Shown: piece after piece, positions 34,937-44,481 of the stretch
How positions within the stretch are numbered: the first letter of the stretch is position 1
Layout: each line of letters begins with the position of its first letter
Source of the DNA: Gulosibacter hominis
GTDB lineage: Bacteria; Actinomycetota; Actinomycetes; Actinomycetales; Microbacteriaceae
Reading direction: 5' to 3'
DNA length: 64,000 nt
Assembly: GCF_904842695.1 (NCBI RefSeq)
Contig: NZ_CAJGWQ010000009.1
Coordinates: 1 to 64,000, forward strand
The notes under the pieces: model-generated
The model's input: only the letters and a program-made list of their open reading frames with translations
Database searches by the model: none
What the model was told of the DNA's origin: nothing
Program-made: the position numbers and the translations under genes

Positions 34937-35554
34937 ATGCGCGCCGAACAGATTCACGATCAGATCCGTGAAATTCTGATTACCGAAGACGAGATTCGCG
35001 GCCGGTTGGCCGAGCTTGCCCGTGAGATCGACAGTGACTATCGCGGTCGTAATCCGCTACTTGTTGGTGTGCTCAAGGGTGCGGTGTACGTGATGAGTGA
35101 TCTTTCGCGGGCTATGAACATCGATCTCGAGATGGACTGGATGGCGGTGTCGTCGTACGGTTCGGGCACCGAGTCGTCGGGCGTGGTGCGCATTCTGAAA
35201 GACCTCGATACGGATGTGTCGGGGCGCGATGTGCTCATTGTTGAAGACATTATTGACTCGGGTCTGACGCTGACCTGGCTGAGTGAAAACCTGCGCTCGC
35301 GCGGGGCTGCTTCGGTAGAGATCTGCACACTGCTGCGGAAGCCGACGCGGTTGAAGTCGGATGTGTTCGTCAAATACATCGGCTTCGATGTGCCGAACGA
35401 ATTTGTGGTGGGGTACGGGCTCGACTATGACGAGCGATACCGCAATCTGCGTGATGTTGTGGTGCTGCGGCCGGAGGTGTTTGGTGGCGAGACGATTGAT
35501 GCGCCGGTGGAACCCGCCCGCCGAGTGGTCAACCCGGGGCTGCCGACACCGTAG
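34937..35554 (+). CDS. hpt: Hypoxanthine phosphoribosyltransferase
   Basis: A 205-residue purine salvage enzyme converting hypoxanthine or guanine with PRPP to IMP or GMP. The PRPP motif VLIVEDIIDSGLT is at residues 99-111; LVGVLKGAV and DFVVGYGLDYDERYRNL-type C-terminal motifs are present. GAAAGG precedes the ATG. A strong terminator follows. Confidence 0.95.
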   Translation: MRAEQIHDQIREILITEDEIRGRLAELAREIDSDYRGRNPLLVGVLKGAVYVMSDLSRAMNIDLEMDWMAVSSYGSGTESSGVVRILKDLDTDVSGRDVLIVEDIIDSGLTLTWLSENLRSRGAASVEICTLLRKPTRLKSDVFVKYIGFDVPNEFVVGYGLDYDERYRNLRDVVVLRPEVFGGETIDAPVEPARRVVNPGLPTP

Positions 35555-35580
35555 CTTTTGCCGCAGCTGAAGTTTTAGCG

Positions 35581-35622
35581 CGTAATGGCCGGGCATCCGA
35601 TCGGGGATGCCCGGCCATTACG
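35581..35622. terminator. Strong bidirectional terminator
   Basis: A perfect 18-bp stem CGTAATGGCCGGGCATCC with its complement at 35605-35622 and a 6-base loop, between the convergent hpt and the minus-strand hypothetical gene. Confidence 0.85.
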
Positions 35623-35630
35623 TGATACAG

Positions 35631-36359
35631 CTAGCTCAGGCTGTGGCCGCGTTGGCGCAGTCGCACCACCGGGTTTGAGGCACCAACGGTGAATGCAATC
35701 ATGTGGCCGGCAAGTGCGTTGGCGACCTGGAGGTCGAGCTCGCTGGCCGGGGCTGCCGACGAATAATCGAGTTTTGCTGGGGCGTCGAAGTTTGGAGTGT
35801 CGACCAGTGGCACCGCCAGTTGTTTTTCAAGGTCGATGAAGTGTCCGCTGGTTGCCCAGACACGGCGCACGCTGCCCTCGGTGCGCTGCCAGCGATTGGT
35901 GCGGAAAACGTAGGGGGCGTAGCCGAGGCGAACTGGGATGAGGTACTCAGCGTCGGGCTGGGCTGTCCAGTATCCGCGTGCCTGCGACCAGACCTCTTCG
36001 GGGCTGTCAAGCAGGTCCATTCCCATGTGGGTGCGGGTGAAGCCCTGGCCGGGATCGACCTCGTTCGGATCGATTTCACGGCGTGCGGCCATGCGCAGCG
36101 CGGTGACGTTGACGGGTGATTCAATGCGGGATTCAACATCGAATCGGCTGAGTGCTTTGCCATTGGCAAAACCCTCGAGCAGCTCGGTGGCGAGCTCGGC
36201 GCGCCGGGTGTCGGCTTCTTGCAGCGCCCCCGATTCAAGTTCAGTCGGCCAGCCGCGCATCACCAACAGGTCGATGAGGTCGGTCCGTTCGAGCTGCAGA
36301 CGATCTGCGAGGTCGAGAAACCGGTCGAGTAGGTTGGCTGACAGTGTGAGGCGGACCAT
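35631..36359 (-). CDS. Hypothetical protein with ribbon-helix-helix-like N-terminus
   Basis: A 242-residue protein of unrecognised family. The N-terminus MVRLTLSANLLDRFLDLADR then LERTDLIDLLVMRGW looks like a ribbon-helix-helix strand and helices, which would suggest DNA binding or dimerisation. The remainder has beta-rich segments (AEYLIPVRLGYAPYVFRTNRW) and mentions no known catalytic motif. I start at ATG 36359 because a good promoter (-10 TATAAT at 36420-36415) places the transcript start near 36408, downstream of a TTG at 36413 that would otherwise extend the frame. It is monocistronic. Confidence 0.65.
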   Translation of the reverse strand: MVRLTLSANLLDRFLDLADRLQLERTDLIDLLVMRGWPTELESGALQEADTRRAELATELLEGFANGKALSRFDVESRIESPVNVTALRMAARREIDPNEVDPGQGFTRTHMGMDLLDSPEEVWSQARGYWTAQPDAEYLIPVRLGYAPYVFRTNRWQRTEGSVRRVWATSGHFIDLEKQLAVPLVDTPNFDAPAKLDYSSAAPASELDLQVANALAGHMIAFTVGASNPVVRLRQRGHSLS

Positions 36360-36414
36360 TTTAGAAGCAGGCCCGGTACCGCTTTGGGCTTGAGCTTCGG
36401 AAATGCGGGGCAAA

Positions 36415-36444
36415 ATTATACCAATCCTAGTCGGTGTTCACCAA
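36415..36444 (-). promoter_or_regulatory. Sigma-70-type promoter of the hypothetical gene
   Basis: On the minus strand -35 TTGGTG (36444-36439), an 18-base spacer, and a perfect -10 TATAAT (36420-36415). This is among the best consensus promoters in the window. Confidence 0.65.
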
Positions 36445-36820
36445 TATTCTTCGCCTGGCGACCCAAAAATCCATCTGGGGTCGTATGCAGTGCGGGTCAA
36501 TCTTAGTGAAGAATAAATGAACTTCAATCTAAGCGCACGAAGCTTGTAACTATGTGTAACTGCAAGGCACGGCTCGGTGGGGGGGCGAGTTGCCGGCTGA
36601 CGGAGCAGTTTTGTGGCTGCTGCCAGAACTTCCGGATGTCTTACTTACGGGTGTGCGTTGGCGAGCTGCGTACGCAAATACGCGCTCGGCGATCAAGCGG
36701 CCCACTCACGGCTGAACACTATCCGGCACGGGTAGAGTTCAGTCAGCGAGCGCCAGCAATTTTGTCGCCGCCGCCTGCCGGTGAGTGACAAAGTCGAACC
36801 GAAAGTTCCCAATAGTCAAC
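36445..36820 (+). other. Intergenic region upstream of ftsH
   Basis: About 375 bases without a supported gene. A 78-codon open frame at 36552-36788 has no RBS or domain and is not called. The first part is relatively AT-rich (AATAAATGAACTTCAATC) and may hold the ftsH promoter, but I cannot define the boxes. Confidence 0.4.
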
Positions 36821-38800
36821 ATGAAGAGCCTGAAAAAATTCCTTAAGAGCCCGATCGCCATCGTGCTCATCGCTGTCATCCTCATCGGGGTTGGTTTCAG
36901 CCTCATCAACATGCAGGGCAGCCGTGAGGTGACCACGCAAGAGGGTATCGAGCTGATCAAATCAGGCAGGGCCGAGAAGGTGAAAATCGTCGACGGCGAA
37001 AACCGTGTCGATGTCGAACTCACCAAGCCCGACGAAAAATTCGGCAAGCAGGTACAGTTCTACTTCGTCACCGCGCGCGCCGATGCGGTCGTGGATGCGG
37101 TGAACAAGGCCGAGCCTGCCGGCGGCTATAACGACGAGGTTCCCGGGCCCAACTGGCTGAGCACCGCACTATCACTACTGCTGCCGCTGGTGCTGATCGG
37201 GTTTTTTGTGTGGCTGATGCTCTCGAGCGCCCAGGGCGGTGCCGGCGGAGTGATGCGCTTCGGTAAATCACGCGCCAAACTCGTCAGCAAAGAAGACCCA
37301 AAGGTCACCTTCGCCGATGTTGCCGGTGCTAACGAAGCACTCGAAGAACTCGGCGAAATCAAGGAGTTCTTGAAACAGCCGCAAAAATTCCAGGCTGTGG
37401 GTGCCAAGGTGCCCAAGGGTGTGCTGCTGTACGGCCCTCCCGGAACCGGTAAGACACTATTGGCTCGAGCCGTTGCTGGTGAAGCACAGGTGCCGTTCTA
37501 TTCGATTTCGGGTTCTGACTTCGTTGAGATGTTCGTCGGTGTGGGTGCCTCGCGCGTGCGCGACCTGTTTGAGCAGGCCAAGCAAAACGCGCCAGCCATC
37601 ATCTTCATCGATGAGATCGACGCGGTTGGTCGCCAGCGTGGCGTCGGCCTCGGCGGCGGTAACGACGAGCGAGAGCAGACCCTCAACCAGCTGCTGGTTG
37701 AAATGGACGGTTTCGATAACAACACGAACGTGCTGCTGATTGCCGCCACGAACCGGCCGGATGTGCTCGACCCCGCACTGCTACGCCCCGGTCGATTCGA
37801 CCGCCAGATCGGTGTCGACGCACCCGATATGGAGGGTCGCCGGCAGATTCTTGAGGTGCACGCCAAAGGCAAGCCCATCGCATCCGATGTTGATCTCGCT
37901 GTCGTTGCCCGCAAGACCCCGGGCTTTACCGGTGCCGACCTTGCCAATGTGCTCAATGAGGCGGCGCTGCTGACCGCTCGAATGGGTGCGCAAATCATTG
38001 ACGCCCGTGCCATCGACGAAGCGATCGACCGCGTTATTGCCGGCCCGCAGCGCCGCAGCCGTGTGATGAACGACCAAGAAAAGCTCATTACCGCCTACCA
38101 CGAGGGTGGCCACGCGATCGCTGCAGCCGCGCTCAACCACACCGACCCCGTGACCAAGATCACCATCCTGCCTCGCGGCCGCGCGCTCGGTTACACCATG
38201 GTGGTGCCGCTCGAAGACAAATATTCGATCACCCGCAATGAGCTTCTCGACCAGCTCACCTACGCGATGGGTGGCCGAATCGCCGAAGAGATCGTGTTCC
38301 ACGACCCCACCACCGGCGCCTCGAACGACATCGAAAAGGCCACTAAGACCGCACGCCGGATGGTCACCGAATACGGTATGTCGAACCGGCTCGGCGCCGT
38401 GAAATTTGGCGATAGCGAGGGTGACTCGCCCTACGCGCAGAGCCAGGGTGCACCCTACGGTGAAGCGGTTGCCGCGCAGATTGATGCCGAAGTGCAAGCA
38501 CTGCTCGAAAACGCGCAGCAGGAGGCCTACGAGGTGCTCACCGCCAACCGCGAGATTCTCGACCAGCTCGCCGCAGAACTGCTCGAACACGAGACCCTCG
38601 GCCACGAGCGACTCGACGAAATGTTCGCCAACATCACCAAACTGCCGCCACGCGAACAGTGGCTTTCGAGCCCAAGCCGTCCGATTTCAAACCAGCCGCC
38701 GGTTGAACTCAAACCACACCTGCGCGCCGATGAGATGGACGGCTCGGGACCGGGCACCGCGCACGGCGGCCCCAACACCAACCCGAACGTCGCGGAATAG
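36821..38800 (+). CDS. ftsH: ATP-dependent zinc metalloprotease FtsH
   Basis: A 659-residue membrane AAA+ protease that degrades misassembled membrane proteins. Two membrane helices (about 8-28 and 110-133) flank a small extracytoplasmic domain, followed by the AAA module (Walker A GPPGTGKT about 203-210, Walker B FIDEID, SRH near [20 protein letters not shown]) and the M41 protease with HEGGH (about 427). The C-terminal 55 residues are Pro-rich. No good RBS is seen; ATG 36821 gives the usual N-terminus, GTG 36785 is an alternative. It heads the folate cluster. Confidence 0.95.
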   Translation: MKSLKKFLKSPIAIVLIAVILIGVGFSLINMQGSREVTTQEGIELIKSGRAEKVKIVDGENRVDVELTKPDEKFGKQVQFYFVTARADAVVDAVNKAEPAGGYNDEVPGPNWLSTALSLLLPLVLIGFFVWLMLSSAQGGAGGVMRFGKSRAKLVSKEDPKVTFADVAGANEALEELGEIKEFLKQPQKFQAVGAKVPKGVLLYGPPGTGKTLLARAVAGEAQVPFYSISGSDFVEMFVGVGASRVRDLFEQAKQNAPAIIFIDEIDAVGRQRGVGLGGGNDEREQTLNQLLVEMDGFDNNTNVLLIAATNRPDVLDPALLRPGRFDRQIGVDAPDMEGRRQILEVHAKGKPIASDVDLAVVARKTPGFTGADLANVLNEAALLTARMGAQIIDARAIDEAIDRVIAGPQRRSRVMNDQEKLITAYHEGGHAIAAAALNHTDPVTKITILPRGRALGYTMVVPLEDKYSITRNELLDQLTYAMGGRIAEEIVFHDPTTGASNDIEKATKTARRMVTEYGMSNRLGAVKFGDSEGDSPYAQSQGAPYGEAVAAQIDAEVQALLENAQQEAYEVLTANREILDQLAAELLEHETLGHERLDEMFANITKLPPREQWLSSPSRPISNQPPVELKPHLRADEMDGSGPGTAHGGPNTNPNVAE

Positions 38801-38807
38801 GCGCGTC

Positions 38808-39422
38808 ATGACCGTAGACCGCGAACGAACCCGGGCAGCGATTGTCGAACTCATCGACGCCTGGGGGCTGGCCGGCGACCCGCGCGTGGAGCGCACCGCC
38901 GACCGGGTGGCTGACGCCTCAGCCGAGCTCCTGGCCGGCGAAGGAGTCGACCCAGTACCGGCTCTGCGTGAGGGCCGCATCCCGGCAGCTGATGACGACC
39001 TCGTGCTGGTGCGCAATATTCGCTTCAGCTCGATATGCGAACACCACCTGCTGCCATTCGACGGCTGGATTCACGTGGCCTACCTGCCCGGCGACTGGAT
39101 CACCGGTTTCGGTCGCATCCACGACCTGGTCGCCACCTGCACCGCCCGCCTGGCACTGCAAGAACGCATCGGCGAACAGCTCGTTGATGCGCTGATCACC
39201 GGGCTCGACGCCCGCGGGGCGCTCGCGGTGGTTGAAGCTCGGCAGGATTGCGTCGCCGCCCGCGGCCCCAAACAGCGCGATTCCGATTCGGTTTCGGTGG
39301 CTGCGCGCGGCACGCTGGTGGCCGGTGAAGCGCGAGCCGAAGTGTTCCGGCTCATCGCCCTCGGCGCTGCTGAACACGGCGCTGAGCACGGCGCTGACGA
39401 CCAGCGCGAGGAGATGCTGTGA
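38808..39422 (+). CDS. folE: GTP cyclohydrolase I
   Basis: A 204-residue enzyme converting GTP to dihydroneopterin triphosphate, the first step of folate synthesis. The zinc site CEHH (in SSICEHHLLPF) and the third ligand Cys in RQDCVAARG are present, together with VAYLPG and the GRIHDLV substrate loop. It starts 7 bases after ftsH and overlaps folP by 4 bases. Confidence 0.93.
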   Translation: MTVDRERTRAAIVELIDAWGLAGDPRVERTADRVADASAELLAGEGVDPVPALREGRIPAADDDLVLVRNIRFSSICEHHLLPFDGWIHVAYLPGDWITGFGRIHDLVATCTARLALQERIGEQLVDALITGLDARGALAVVEARQDCVAARGPKQRDSDSVSVAARGTLVAGEARAEVFRLIALGAAEHGAEHGADDQREEML

Positions 39423-40240
39423 CTGAAATCATGGGCGTGCTCAACGTCACCCCCGACTCATTTTCTGATGGCGGCACACACGAGGCCACCGAACCGCAAC
39501 AGCGCTGCGCGAGTGCCGTCGCTGCCGCCGAACGCATGGTGGCCGAAGGCGCCACCATCATCGATGTCGGGGGCGAATCCACCCGGCCGGGTGCCCAGCG
39601 CATCCCACAGGCCGAAGAGCTGGAGCGTGTCGCGCCGGTGGTTGAGCAGCTGCTGGCCCGCGGCATCCGGGTCTCGCTCGACACGATGAACGCTGCCACC
39701 GCAGCCACCTGCCTCGAACTTGGCGACGTCATCATCAACGATGTTTCGGGCGGGCGTGCCGACCCCGAAATGTTGCCACTTGTGGCCCGAACCGGCGCCA
39801 CCTATGTGCTCAGCCACTGGCGCGGCCACTCGGTGGTGATGAACGACCTCGCCGACTACGACGACCCCGGTAGCGAAATCCTTGCCGAATTGATTGGGAT
39901 GCGTGACCGCGCGCTGGCGGCCGGGCTGAACGCCGAACAGATCATTCTTGATCCCGGGCTTGGCTTCGCAAAAGACCACGATGATAACTGGGCGGTACTG
40001 CAGCGTCTCGACGACTTCCTCACGCTCGGCCACCCGCTGCTGATCGGCGTCAGTCGCAAGCGCTTCATGGGCGCGCTGCTGCCTGAAACCGCGCCCATAC
40101 TTGAACGCGATCTGCCCACGGCAGTGGTATCGGCCCTGTGCGCCGAGCGGGACGTGTGGGGCGTGCGGGTGCACAATGTCGCGGCCAGCGCCACCGCAAT
40201 AGCGGTGGCGCGGTCGTGGCGGGCAGGGAAGCAGCAATGA
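39419..40240 (+). CDS. folP: Dihydropteroate synthase
   Basis: A 273-residue TIM-barrel enzyme joining p-aminobenzoate to 6-hydroxymethyl-dihydropterin pyrophosphate. The signatures MGVLNVTPDSFSDGG and IDVGGESTRPGA are at the N-terminus; the pterin site includes IINDVSGG and LDPGLGFAK, and GVSRKRFMG near the end. It is the sulfonamide target. GTG start overlapping folE; overlaps folBK by 4 bases. Confidence 0.96.
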   Translation: MTEIMGVLNVTPDSFSDGGTHEATEPQQRCASAVAAAERMVAEGATIIDVGGESTRPGAQRIPQAEELERVAPVVEQLLARGIRVSLDTMNAATAATCLELGDVIINDVSGGRADPEMLPLVARTGATYVLSHWRGHSVVMNDLADYDDPGSEILAELIGMRDRALAAGLNAEQIILDPGLGFAKDHDDNWAVLQRLDDFLTLGHPLLIGVSRKRFMGALLPETAPILERDLPTAVVSALCAERDVWGVRVHNVAASATAIAVARSWRAGKQQ

Positions 40241-41208
40241 CCCGGCAGCATCCGGTTGCTCGGGCACTCGAATTGATGCCCAATCGACCCGGCCCCGAAG
40301 CGCATCCGGCACTACCGTCTCCCGAGCTCGACCGCATCCATATTGAACGATTGCACGTGCACGGCCGGCACGGAGTGTTTGCGCACGAGCGCGCAAACGG
40401 TCAAGATTTTTACATCGATGCCGAGGTGTGGCTCGACACCCGCGCGGCAGCCGATAGCGACGATATTGTCGACACCCTGCACTACGGTCATCTCATGCGG
40501 GCACTCTACGAGGTGGCGCTCCATGAGCCGGTCGACCTGCTTGAAACCCTCGCCGAACGCCTCGCCGCGGTCACGTTCGCGTTTGCCGGCCCGCAGGCGG
40601 TGCGCATCACTGTGCACAAACCGCAGGCGCCCGTAAAACTGCGCTTTGAGGATGTGTCGGTGAGCGTGTTGCGCTACCGCCCGGAGGGCCCCGAACCGAC
40701 GGCGCTGCGGCGCCCCACCGCTCGCGCCGTGATCGCGCTCGGCGCCAATCTCGGCGATCGTGAAGCGGCAATCCGACAGGCAATGGATGAAATCGAAGCG
40801 CTGCCGGGCGTGTGGCCGCACCGCCGCTCACGACTCTACGAAACCCCGGCGCTGACCACGCACGGAGTGGATGACAGCGAACCGAGCTACCTCAACGCCG
40901 TCATGACCGTGCACACCGATCTCGAACCCCACGCGCTGCTGCGTGAACTGTTGCGCATCGAAGACCAGCACGGCCGAGTGCGCGCCGAACGCTGGGGGAG
41001 TCGCACTCTCGATCTCGACCTCATCGAACACGGCGGGCTCGAATTTGCCGACGAAACCCTTGAGCTGCCGCATCCGCGCGCCTTTGAGCGCGCATTTGTG
41101 CTGGCGCCGTGGGCTGAAATTGAGCCCACCGCCACAATCCCCGGCCGTGGCGCAATCGCCGCGCTACTCACTCAAACCACGGATGAGGTGCGGAGGTATC
41201 GAGGGTGA
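40237..41208 (+). CDS. folK: Bifunctional dihydroneopterin aldolase / HPPK (FolB-FolK)
   Basis: A 323-residue fusion. After a 25-residue lead, residues about 28-145 are FolB (LHVHGRHGVFAHERANGQDF, LLETLAERLA) and residues about 160-323 FolK (VIALGANLGDREA, RWGSRTLDLDLI, LPHPRAFERAFVL), which catalyse consecutive folate steps. FolB-FolK fusions are common in actinobacteria. ATG 40237 overlaps folP by 4 bases. Confidence 0.94.
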   Translation: MTRQHPVARALELMPNRPGPEAHPALPSPELDRIHIERLHVHGRHGVFAHERANGQDFYIDAEVWLDTRAAADSDDIVDTLHYGHLMRALYEVALHEPVDLLETLAERLAAVTFAFAGPQAVRITVHKPQAPVKLRFEDVSVSVLRYRPEGPEPTALRRPTARAVIALGANLGDREAAIRQAMDEIEALPGVWPHRRSRLYETPALTTHGVDDSEPSYLNAVMTVHTDLEPHALLRELLRIEDQHGRVRAERWGSRTLDLDLIEHGGLEFADETLELPHPRAFERAFVLAPWAEIEPTATIPGRGAIAALLTQTTDEVRRYRG

Positions 41209-41768
41209 CACCAACGAATCCGCTCACTCTGGTGCTCGCGGTCATCGCCGGTGGCGTGGTCGGTTGGGCCTTTGAACTGTGGCTGGTGAGCACCGGTTCG
41301 GCAGCGTTCATCCCGTCGCCGCTGCTGGGTATCACTCTCGCGGTGATCGGTTTGGCGGTGTTGGCTGTGGCGTGGCCGGTGCGCGGATACACCTCACGGC
41401 TGCGTGAAGCCGTGCGCCGTCGCCAGCAGGCATCCGATGCCGTGGCCGGCACGGCCGGGCACACGGCGGCTGAGCACGCAGCCGCAGCAGCCGAAAAGCA
41501 GGCCACCGCGCACCGGGTGAACCCGTTCCGAGCGGTGTTTGCGCTCGCCCTCGCCAAGGCTGCAAGTCTGGTTGGCACGCTCTTTTTGGGCTTCACCGGG
41601 GGCACGCTGCTGTGGCTGATTTCGCGGACTGTCGTCAATTCGGGTGCGCTGCTCACGCTTTTTTCGAGCGGCGGTGCGCTCGTGCTGCTGGTTGCCGGCC
41701 TGATCGCTGAATCGTGGTGCCGACTGCCGCCACAGGACACCGCCGGGGTTAGCGCTGAAACAAGCTAA
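41205..41768 (+). CDS. DUF3180 family membrane protein
   Basis: A 187-residue protein with four hydrophobic helices (about 8-30, 38-60, 115-140, 150-175) and a central Ala/Glu-rich cytoplasmic stretch. The family has no known function but regularly follows folK in actinobacteria. It overlaps folBK by 4 bases and ends the folate operon. Confidence 0.85.
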   Translation: MTPTNPLTLVLAVIAGGVVGWAFELWLVSTGSAAFIPSPLLGITLAVIGLAVLAVAWPVRGYTSRLREAVRRRQQASDAVAGTAGHTAAEHAAAAAEKQATAHRVNPFRAVFALALAKAASLVGTLFLGFTGGTLLWLISRTVVNSGALLTLFSSGGALVLLVAGLIAESWCRLPPQDTAGVSAETS

Positions 41769-41777
41769 AAGCGGCGC

Positions 41778-42446
41778 CTACGTCACGACCGAAAAGGCCT
41801 CGACGCTATCGCTTGTGCCCGCCACAATAATTACGTCGTAGTTGGTGATGACGGTGTCGGCCGTGGCGTAGGTAAATTCCTGGCCGGGAGATTTCACACC
41901 CACCACAGTCACGCTGTACTTCGAGCGGACCTGTGAATCACGCAGCGACTTGCCGCGGATCGACTTCGGCGGATACATCTTCGCCATCACAAATTCGTCG
42001 TCGAACTCGATGAAGTCGAGCATCTTGCCACCGAGCAGGTGCGCCACGCGCTCACCGGCCTCGGCTTCGGGGTAGATCACGTGGTGTGCACCGATACGTT
42101 TGAGGATGCGGCCGTGCGTGGACGACATGGCCTTGGCCCAAATCTGGTTGATTTTTAGATCCGCCAGGTTTGCGGTCACGAGCACGCTCGCCTCAATCGA
42201 GGTGCCCACGGCAACCACCGCCACCGAAAACTCCTGCGCACCGATCTGTCGCAACGCCTCAATATTGCGCGCATCCAGCTGCACGGCGTGAGTGACCCGC
42301 TCGGCCCACTTCTGCACCAGATCGGGGTCGGTGTCTACGGCGAGCACCTCGCGGCCCTGCCGCTGCAGCTGTCCGGCGGTAGCGGCACCGAATCGGCCCA
42401 GGCCGATCACCAGCACCGGTGAATTTTTGCTGTTCGCGTCAACCAA
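41778..42446 (-). CDS. TrkA/KtrA-type potassium channel regulator
   Basis: A 222-residue cytoplasmic regulator: RCK N-terminal Rossmann domain (VLVIGLGRFGAATA, then acidic VDTDPD binding the nucleotide ribose) and RCK-C domain. It gates the K+ translocating subunit encoded upstream. The TTG at 42446 is chosen because AGAGGA lies 7 bases before it and it overlaps the transporter stop by 8 bases, as in coupled pairs. Confidence 0.9.
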   Translation of the reverse strand: MVDANSKNSPVLVIGLGRFGAATAGQLQRQGREVLAVDTDPDLVQKWAERVTHAVQLDARNIEALRQIGAQEFSVAVVAVGTSIEASVLVTANLADLKINQIWAKAMSSTHGRILKRIGAHHVIYPEAEAGERVAHLLGGKMLDFIEFDDEFVMAKMYPPKSIRGKSLRDSQVRSKYSVTVVGVKSPGQEFTYATADTVITNYDVIIVAGTSDSVEAFSVVT

Positions 42447-43848
42447 CGATGATCCTCTCTTCAGGAAGTCGATACAGCTGTTTTCGTTCGCTCGAAGCAA
42501 CTGCCGCTGCCATCGTCACAGTCCCCACGCGTCCAAGCCACATGGTCACCGCAAGCACCAGCTGCGCCGCCGGGGTGGTCGACTCGGTCAGCCCGGTCGA
42601 TAGGCCAACGGTAGCGAACGCGCTGATGGTGTCGAATATTGCCTCGCGCATCCCGGCGCCGCTCAGTGACATCACCAGGATGGAGCTGAGCCCCACCACC
42701 ATGGCACCCCAAAGCGCCACCGCAATGGCCAGGCGCAACACATCGTGCGGGATGCGGCGGCGGAACAATTGCAGATCCGAGCTGCCGCGGGCTTCAGCAA
42801 CCGCCGCCAGGAAAAGCACCGCCAGAGTCGTCACTTTAATGCCGCCGGCGGTTGAGGCCGAACCGCCACCCACAAACATGAGGGCGTCCAGCACCAGCAG
42901 TGACGAGTCGTTCATCGCATTAATGTCGATTGTCGAAAAACCACCCGAGCGGGCCATTACCGACAGGAACGAGCCACCCAGCAGCCCCTCGATCGGAGAT
43001 CGTGTACCGAAAGTGTCACTGTTCCCACTTTCGAGCAGCCACAGCGTGAGCGCGCCGAGCACAAACAGCACCAGCGTTGCCGCCAGCGTCAGCTTCACAT
43101 GCACACCGGGACGCTTGGAGCGGTCGCGCGCCCAGCGAACCAGTGCGAACAGCACCGGAAAACCGAGCGAGCCGAGAAATGTTGCCGCAGCCAAGCATCC
43201 TAAAAACCAGCGATTATCAGCGAACTCGGCAACCCCACCGGGATTCGGTGCAAAACCGGTGTTGGTGAAGGCACTGGCCGAGTAATAGAACGAATAGCTA
43301 ACAGCATCCCACCAGTGGGTCACCAGGTCGGAAGCCCAAAAAACCGGCAGGATGAACAGCGCAATAATCGTCTCGATAATGACGAGCGACAGCGCCACTG
43401 TGGCGAGCATCCCACCAATCTCACCCAGGCGAACGGCCTGACTTTCGGAGACCGCACCGCGATGCAATCGCAGGGCGTTGCCGTCTGAGGCGGCGATAAG
43501 CCGCTGTCGCAGCCCGAGTTTGCGGGTCACCACGCTGCCGAGAATGGATGCCAGTGTCAACACACCGATGGCGCCAACCTCAATGCCGAGGAAGATCACC
43601 ACATTGCCGAAGGGCGACCAGTGCGTGCCCATATCCACCGTGGACAGGCCCGTCACGCAGATCGTTGAGACCGCGGTGAACAGCGCATCCAAATATCTCG
43701 TGGGGGTACCGTCGGCCGAAGAAATAGGTAGCGTGAGCAACAACGACCACAAAAAAATGATCGAAGTGAACACCAGCACCGCAAACCGACTCGGCGAAGC
43801 CGAACTTATTCTCGAGATTGCCTGGCGCCAACGCTGAAGCAACGGCAT
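42439..43848 (-). CDS. TrkH/KtrB family potassium uptake protein
   Basis: A 469-residue protein with about ten hydrophobic segments and four pore-loop repeats carrying selectivity Gly residues (TVSTICVTGLSTVD, SASAFTNTGFAP, ARSGGFSTIDI, TISAFATVGLSTG). It forms the translocation pore with the RCK subunit encoded downstream. ATG 43848 gives the usual N-terminus; frame extension upstream has no membrane or family features. Confidence 0.92.
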   Translation of the reverse strand: MPLLQRWRQAISRISSASPSRFAVLVFTSIIFLWSLLLTLPISSADGTPTRYLDALFTAVSTICVTGLSTVDMGTHWSPFGNVVIFLGIEVGAIGVLTLASILGSVVTRKLGLRQRLIAASDGNALRLHRGAVSESQAVRLGEIGGMLATVALSLVIIETIIALFILPVFWASDLVTHWWDAVSYSFYYSASAFTNTGFAPNPGGVAEFADNRWFLGCLAAATFLGSLGFPVLFALVRWARDRSKRPGVHVKLTLAATLVLFVLGALTLWLLESGNSDTFGTRSPIEGLLGGSFLSVMARSGGFSTIDINAMNDSSLLVLDALMFVGGGSASTAGGIKVTTLAVLFLAAVAEARGSSDLQLFRRRIPHDVLRLAIAVALWGAMVVGLSSILVMSLSGAGMREAIFDTISAFATVGLSTGLTESTTPAAQLVLAVTMWLGRVGTVTMAAAVASSERKQLYRLPEERIIVG

Positions 43849-43940
43849 ATCTACGATGCTACTCGCGTTTGAGAAGCACGCCCACCGGCGGTGCGATTTG
43901 CTTCGTTCGCGGGCGAACCTTAGTGCCAGCACTTGGAGAA

Positions 43941-43968
43941 TTGGCGGCGACACTCTAGGGTTTAGCTA
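43941..43968 (+). promoter_or_regulatory. Promoter of the BldC-like regulator
   Basis: TTGGCG (43941-43946), a 16-base spacer and TAGCTA (43963-43968). This places the transcript start about 30 bases before the GTG at 44006. Confidence 0.5.
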
Positions 43969-44005
43969 TCACGTGTTTACATCTGCCACAGAAAGTGAGC
44001 CTGCG

Positions 44006-44221
44006 GTGACGCCAGAACAGCGCGCAGCGAACGACCTGCAAGACGTTCGTTTCCTGACTGTGGCCGAGGTCGCGCAGCTAATGCGTGTTTCGAAGATGAC
44101 CGTGTACCGCATGATTCATGCGGGCGAGCTACCCGCCGTGAAATTTGGTCGTTCGTTCCGAGTGCCGGAATCGTCGGTGCAAGAAGCGATCTCGGGTGCG
44201 ACCGGAACGCGTAGTGCGTAG
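44006..44221 (+). CDS. BldC/MerR-like helix-turn-helix protein
   Basis: A 71-residue single-domain DNA-binding protein of the BldC/excisionase type: FLTVAEVAQLMRVSKMTVYR (helix-turn-helix) followed by wing residues AGELPAVKFGRSFRVPES. In Streptomyces BldC binds direct repeats and controls development. GTG 44006 is chosen from the promoter position and AAAGTGAG 6 bases upstream; GTG 43973 sits at the predicted transcript start. Adjacent to bS22, a conserved actinobacterial pair. Confidence 0.85.
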   Translation: MTPEQRAANDLQDVRFLTVAEVAQLMRVSKMTVYRMIHAGELPAVKFGRSFRVPESSVQEAISGATGTRSA

Positions 44222-44302
44222 TAAGCTCGTATGAGCGCAAATTTTCGCCGATGCGCTTCATCGGTGAGTTCGTCAACATTTTCCAGATAGTTGGGAGAGC
44301 CC

Positions 44303-44401
44303 ATGGGTTCAGTGATCAAGAAGCGCCGCAAGCGCATGTCGAAGAAGAAGCACCGCAAGCTGCTTCGTAAGACTCGCCACCAGCGCCGCAACAAGAAGTA
44401 G
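44303..44401 (+). CDS. Small ribosomal protein bS22 (AURKAIP1/COX24 domain)
   Basis: A 32-residue protein, [18 protein letters not shown] followed by [14 protein letters not shown], almost entirely basic. It matches the actinobacterial 30S protein bS22, which binds near the decoding region. GGGAG lies 7 bases before the ATG, and a terminator follows 13 bases after the stop. It is too short for most gene callers. Confidence 0.93.
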   Translation: MGSVIKKRRKRMSKKKHRKLLRKTRHQRRNKK

Positions 44402-44413
44402 CGCTGCTATGCA

Positions 44414-44439
44414 GATGCCCCGCTTATCGGCGGGGCATC
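44414..44439 (+). terminator. Terminator of the bS22 gene
   Basis: Perfect 10-bp stem GATGCCCCGC/GCGGGGCATC with a 6-base loop, followed by GCCGTTTT. Confidence 0.8.
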
Positions 44440-44468
44440 GCCGTTTTCCCAGGATTTTTGCAGCGGCG

Positions 44469-44474
44469 TACCAT
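44469..44474 (+). promoter_or_regulatory. -10 box for leaderless nhaA mRNA
   Basis: TACCAT is followed by 7 bases and the ATG at 44482; this favours that ATG over the one at 44473, which overlaps the box. Confidence 0.5.
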
Positions 44475-44481
44475 GTACCGC

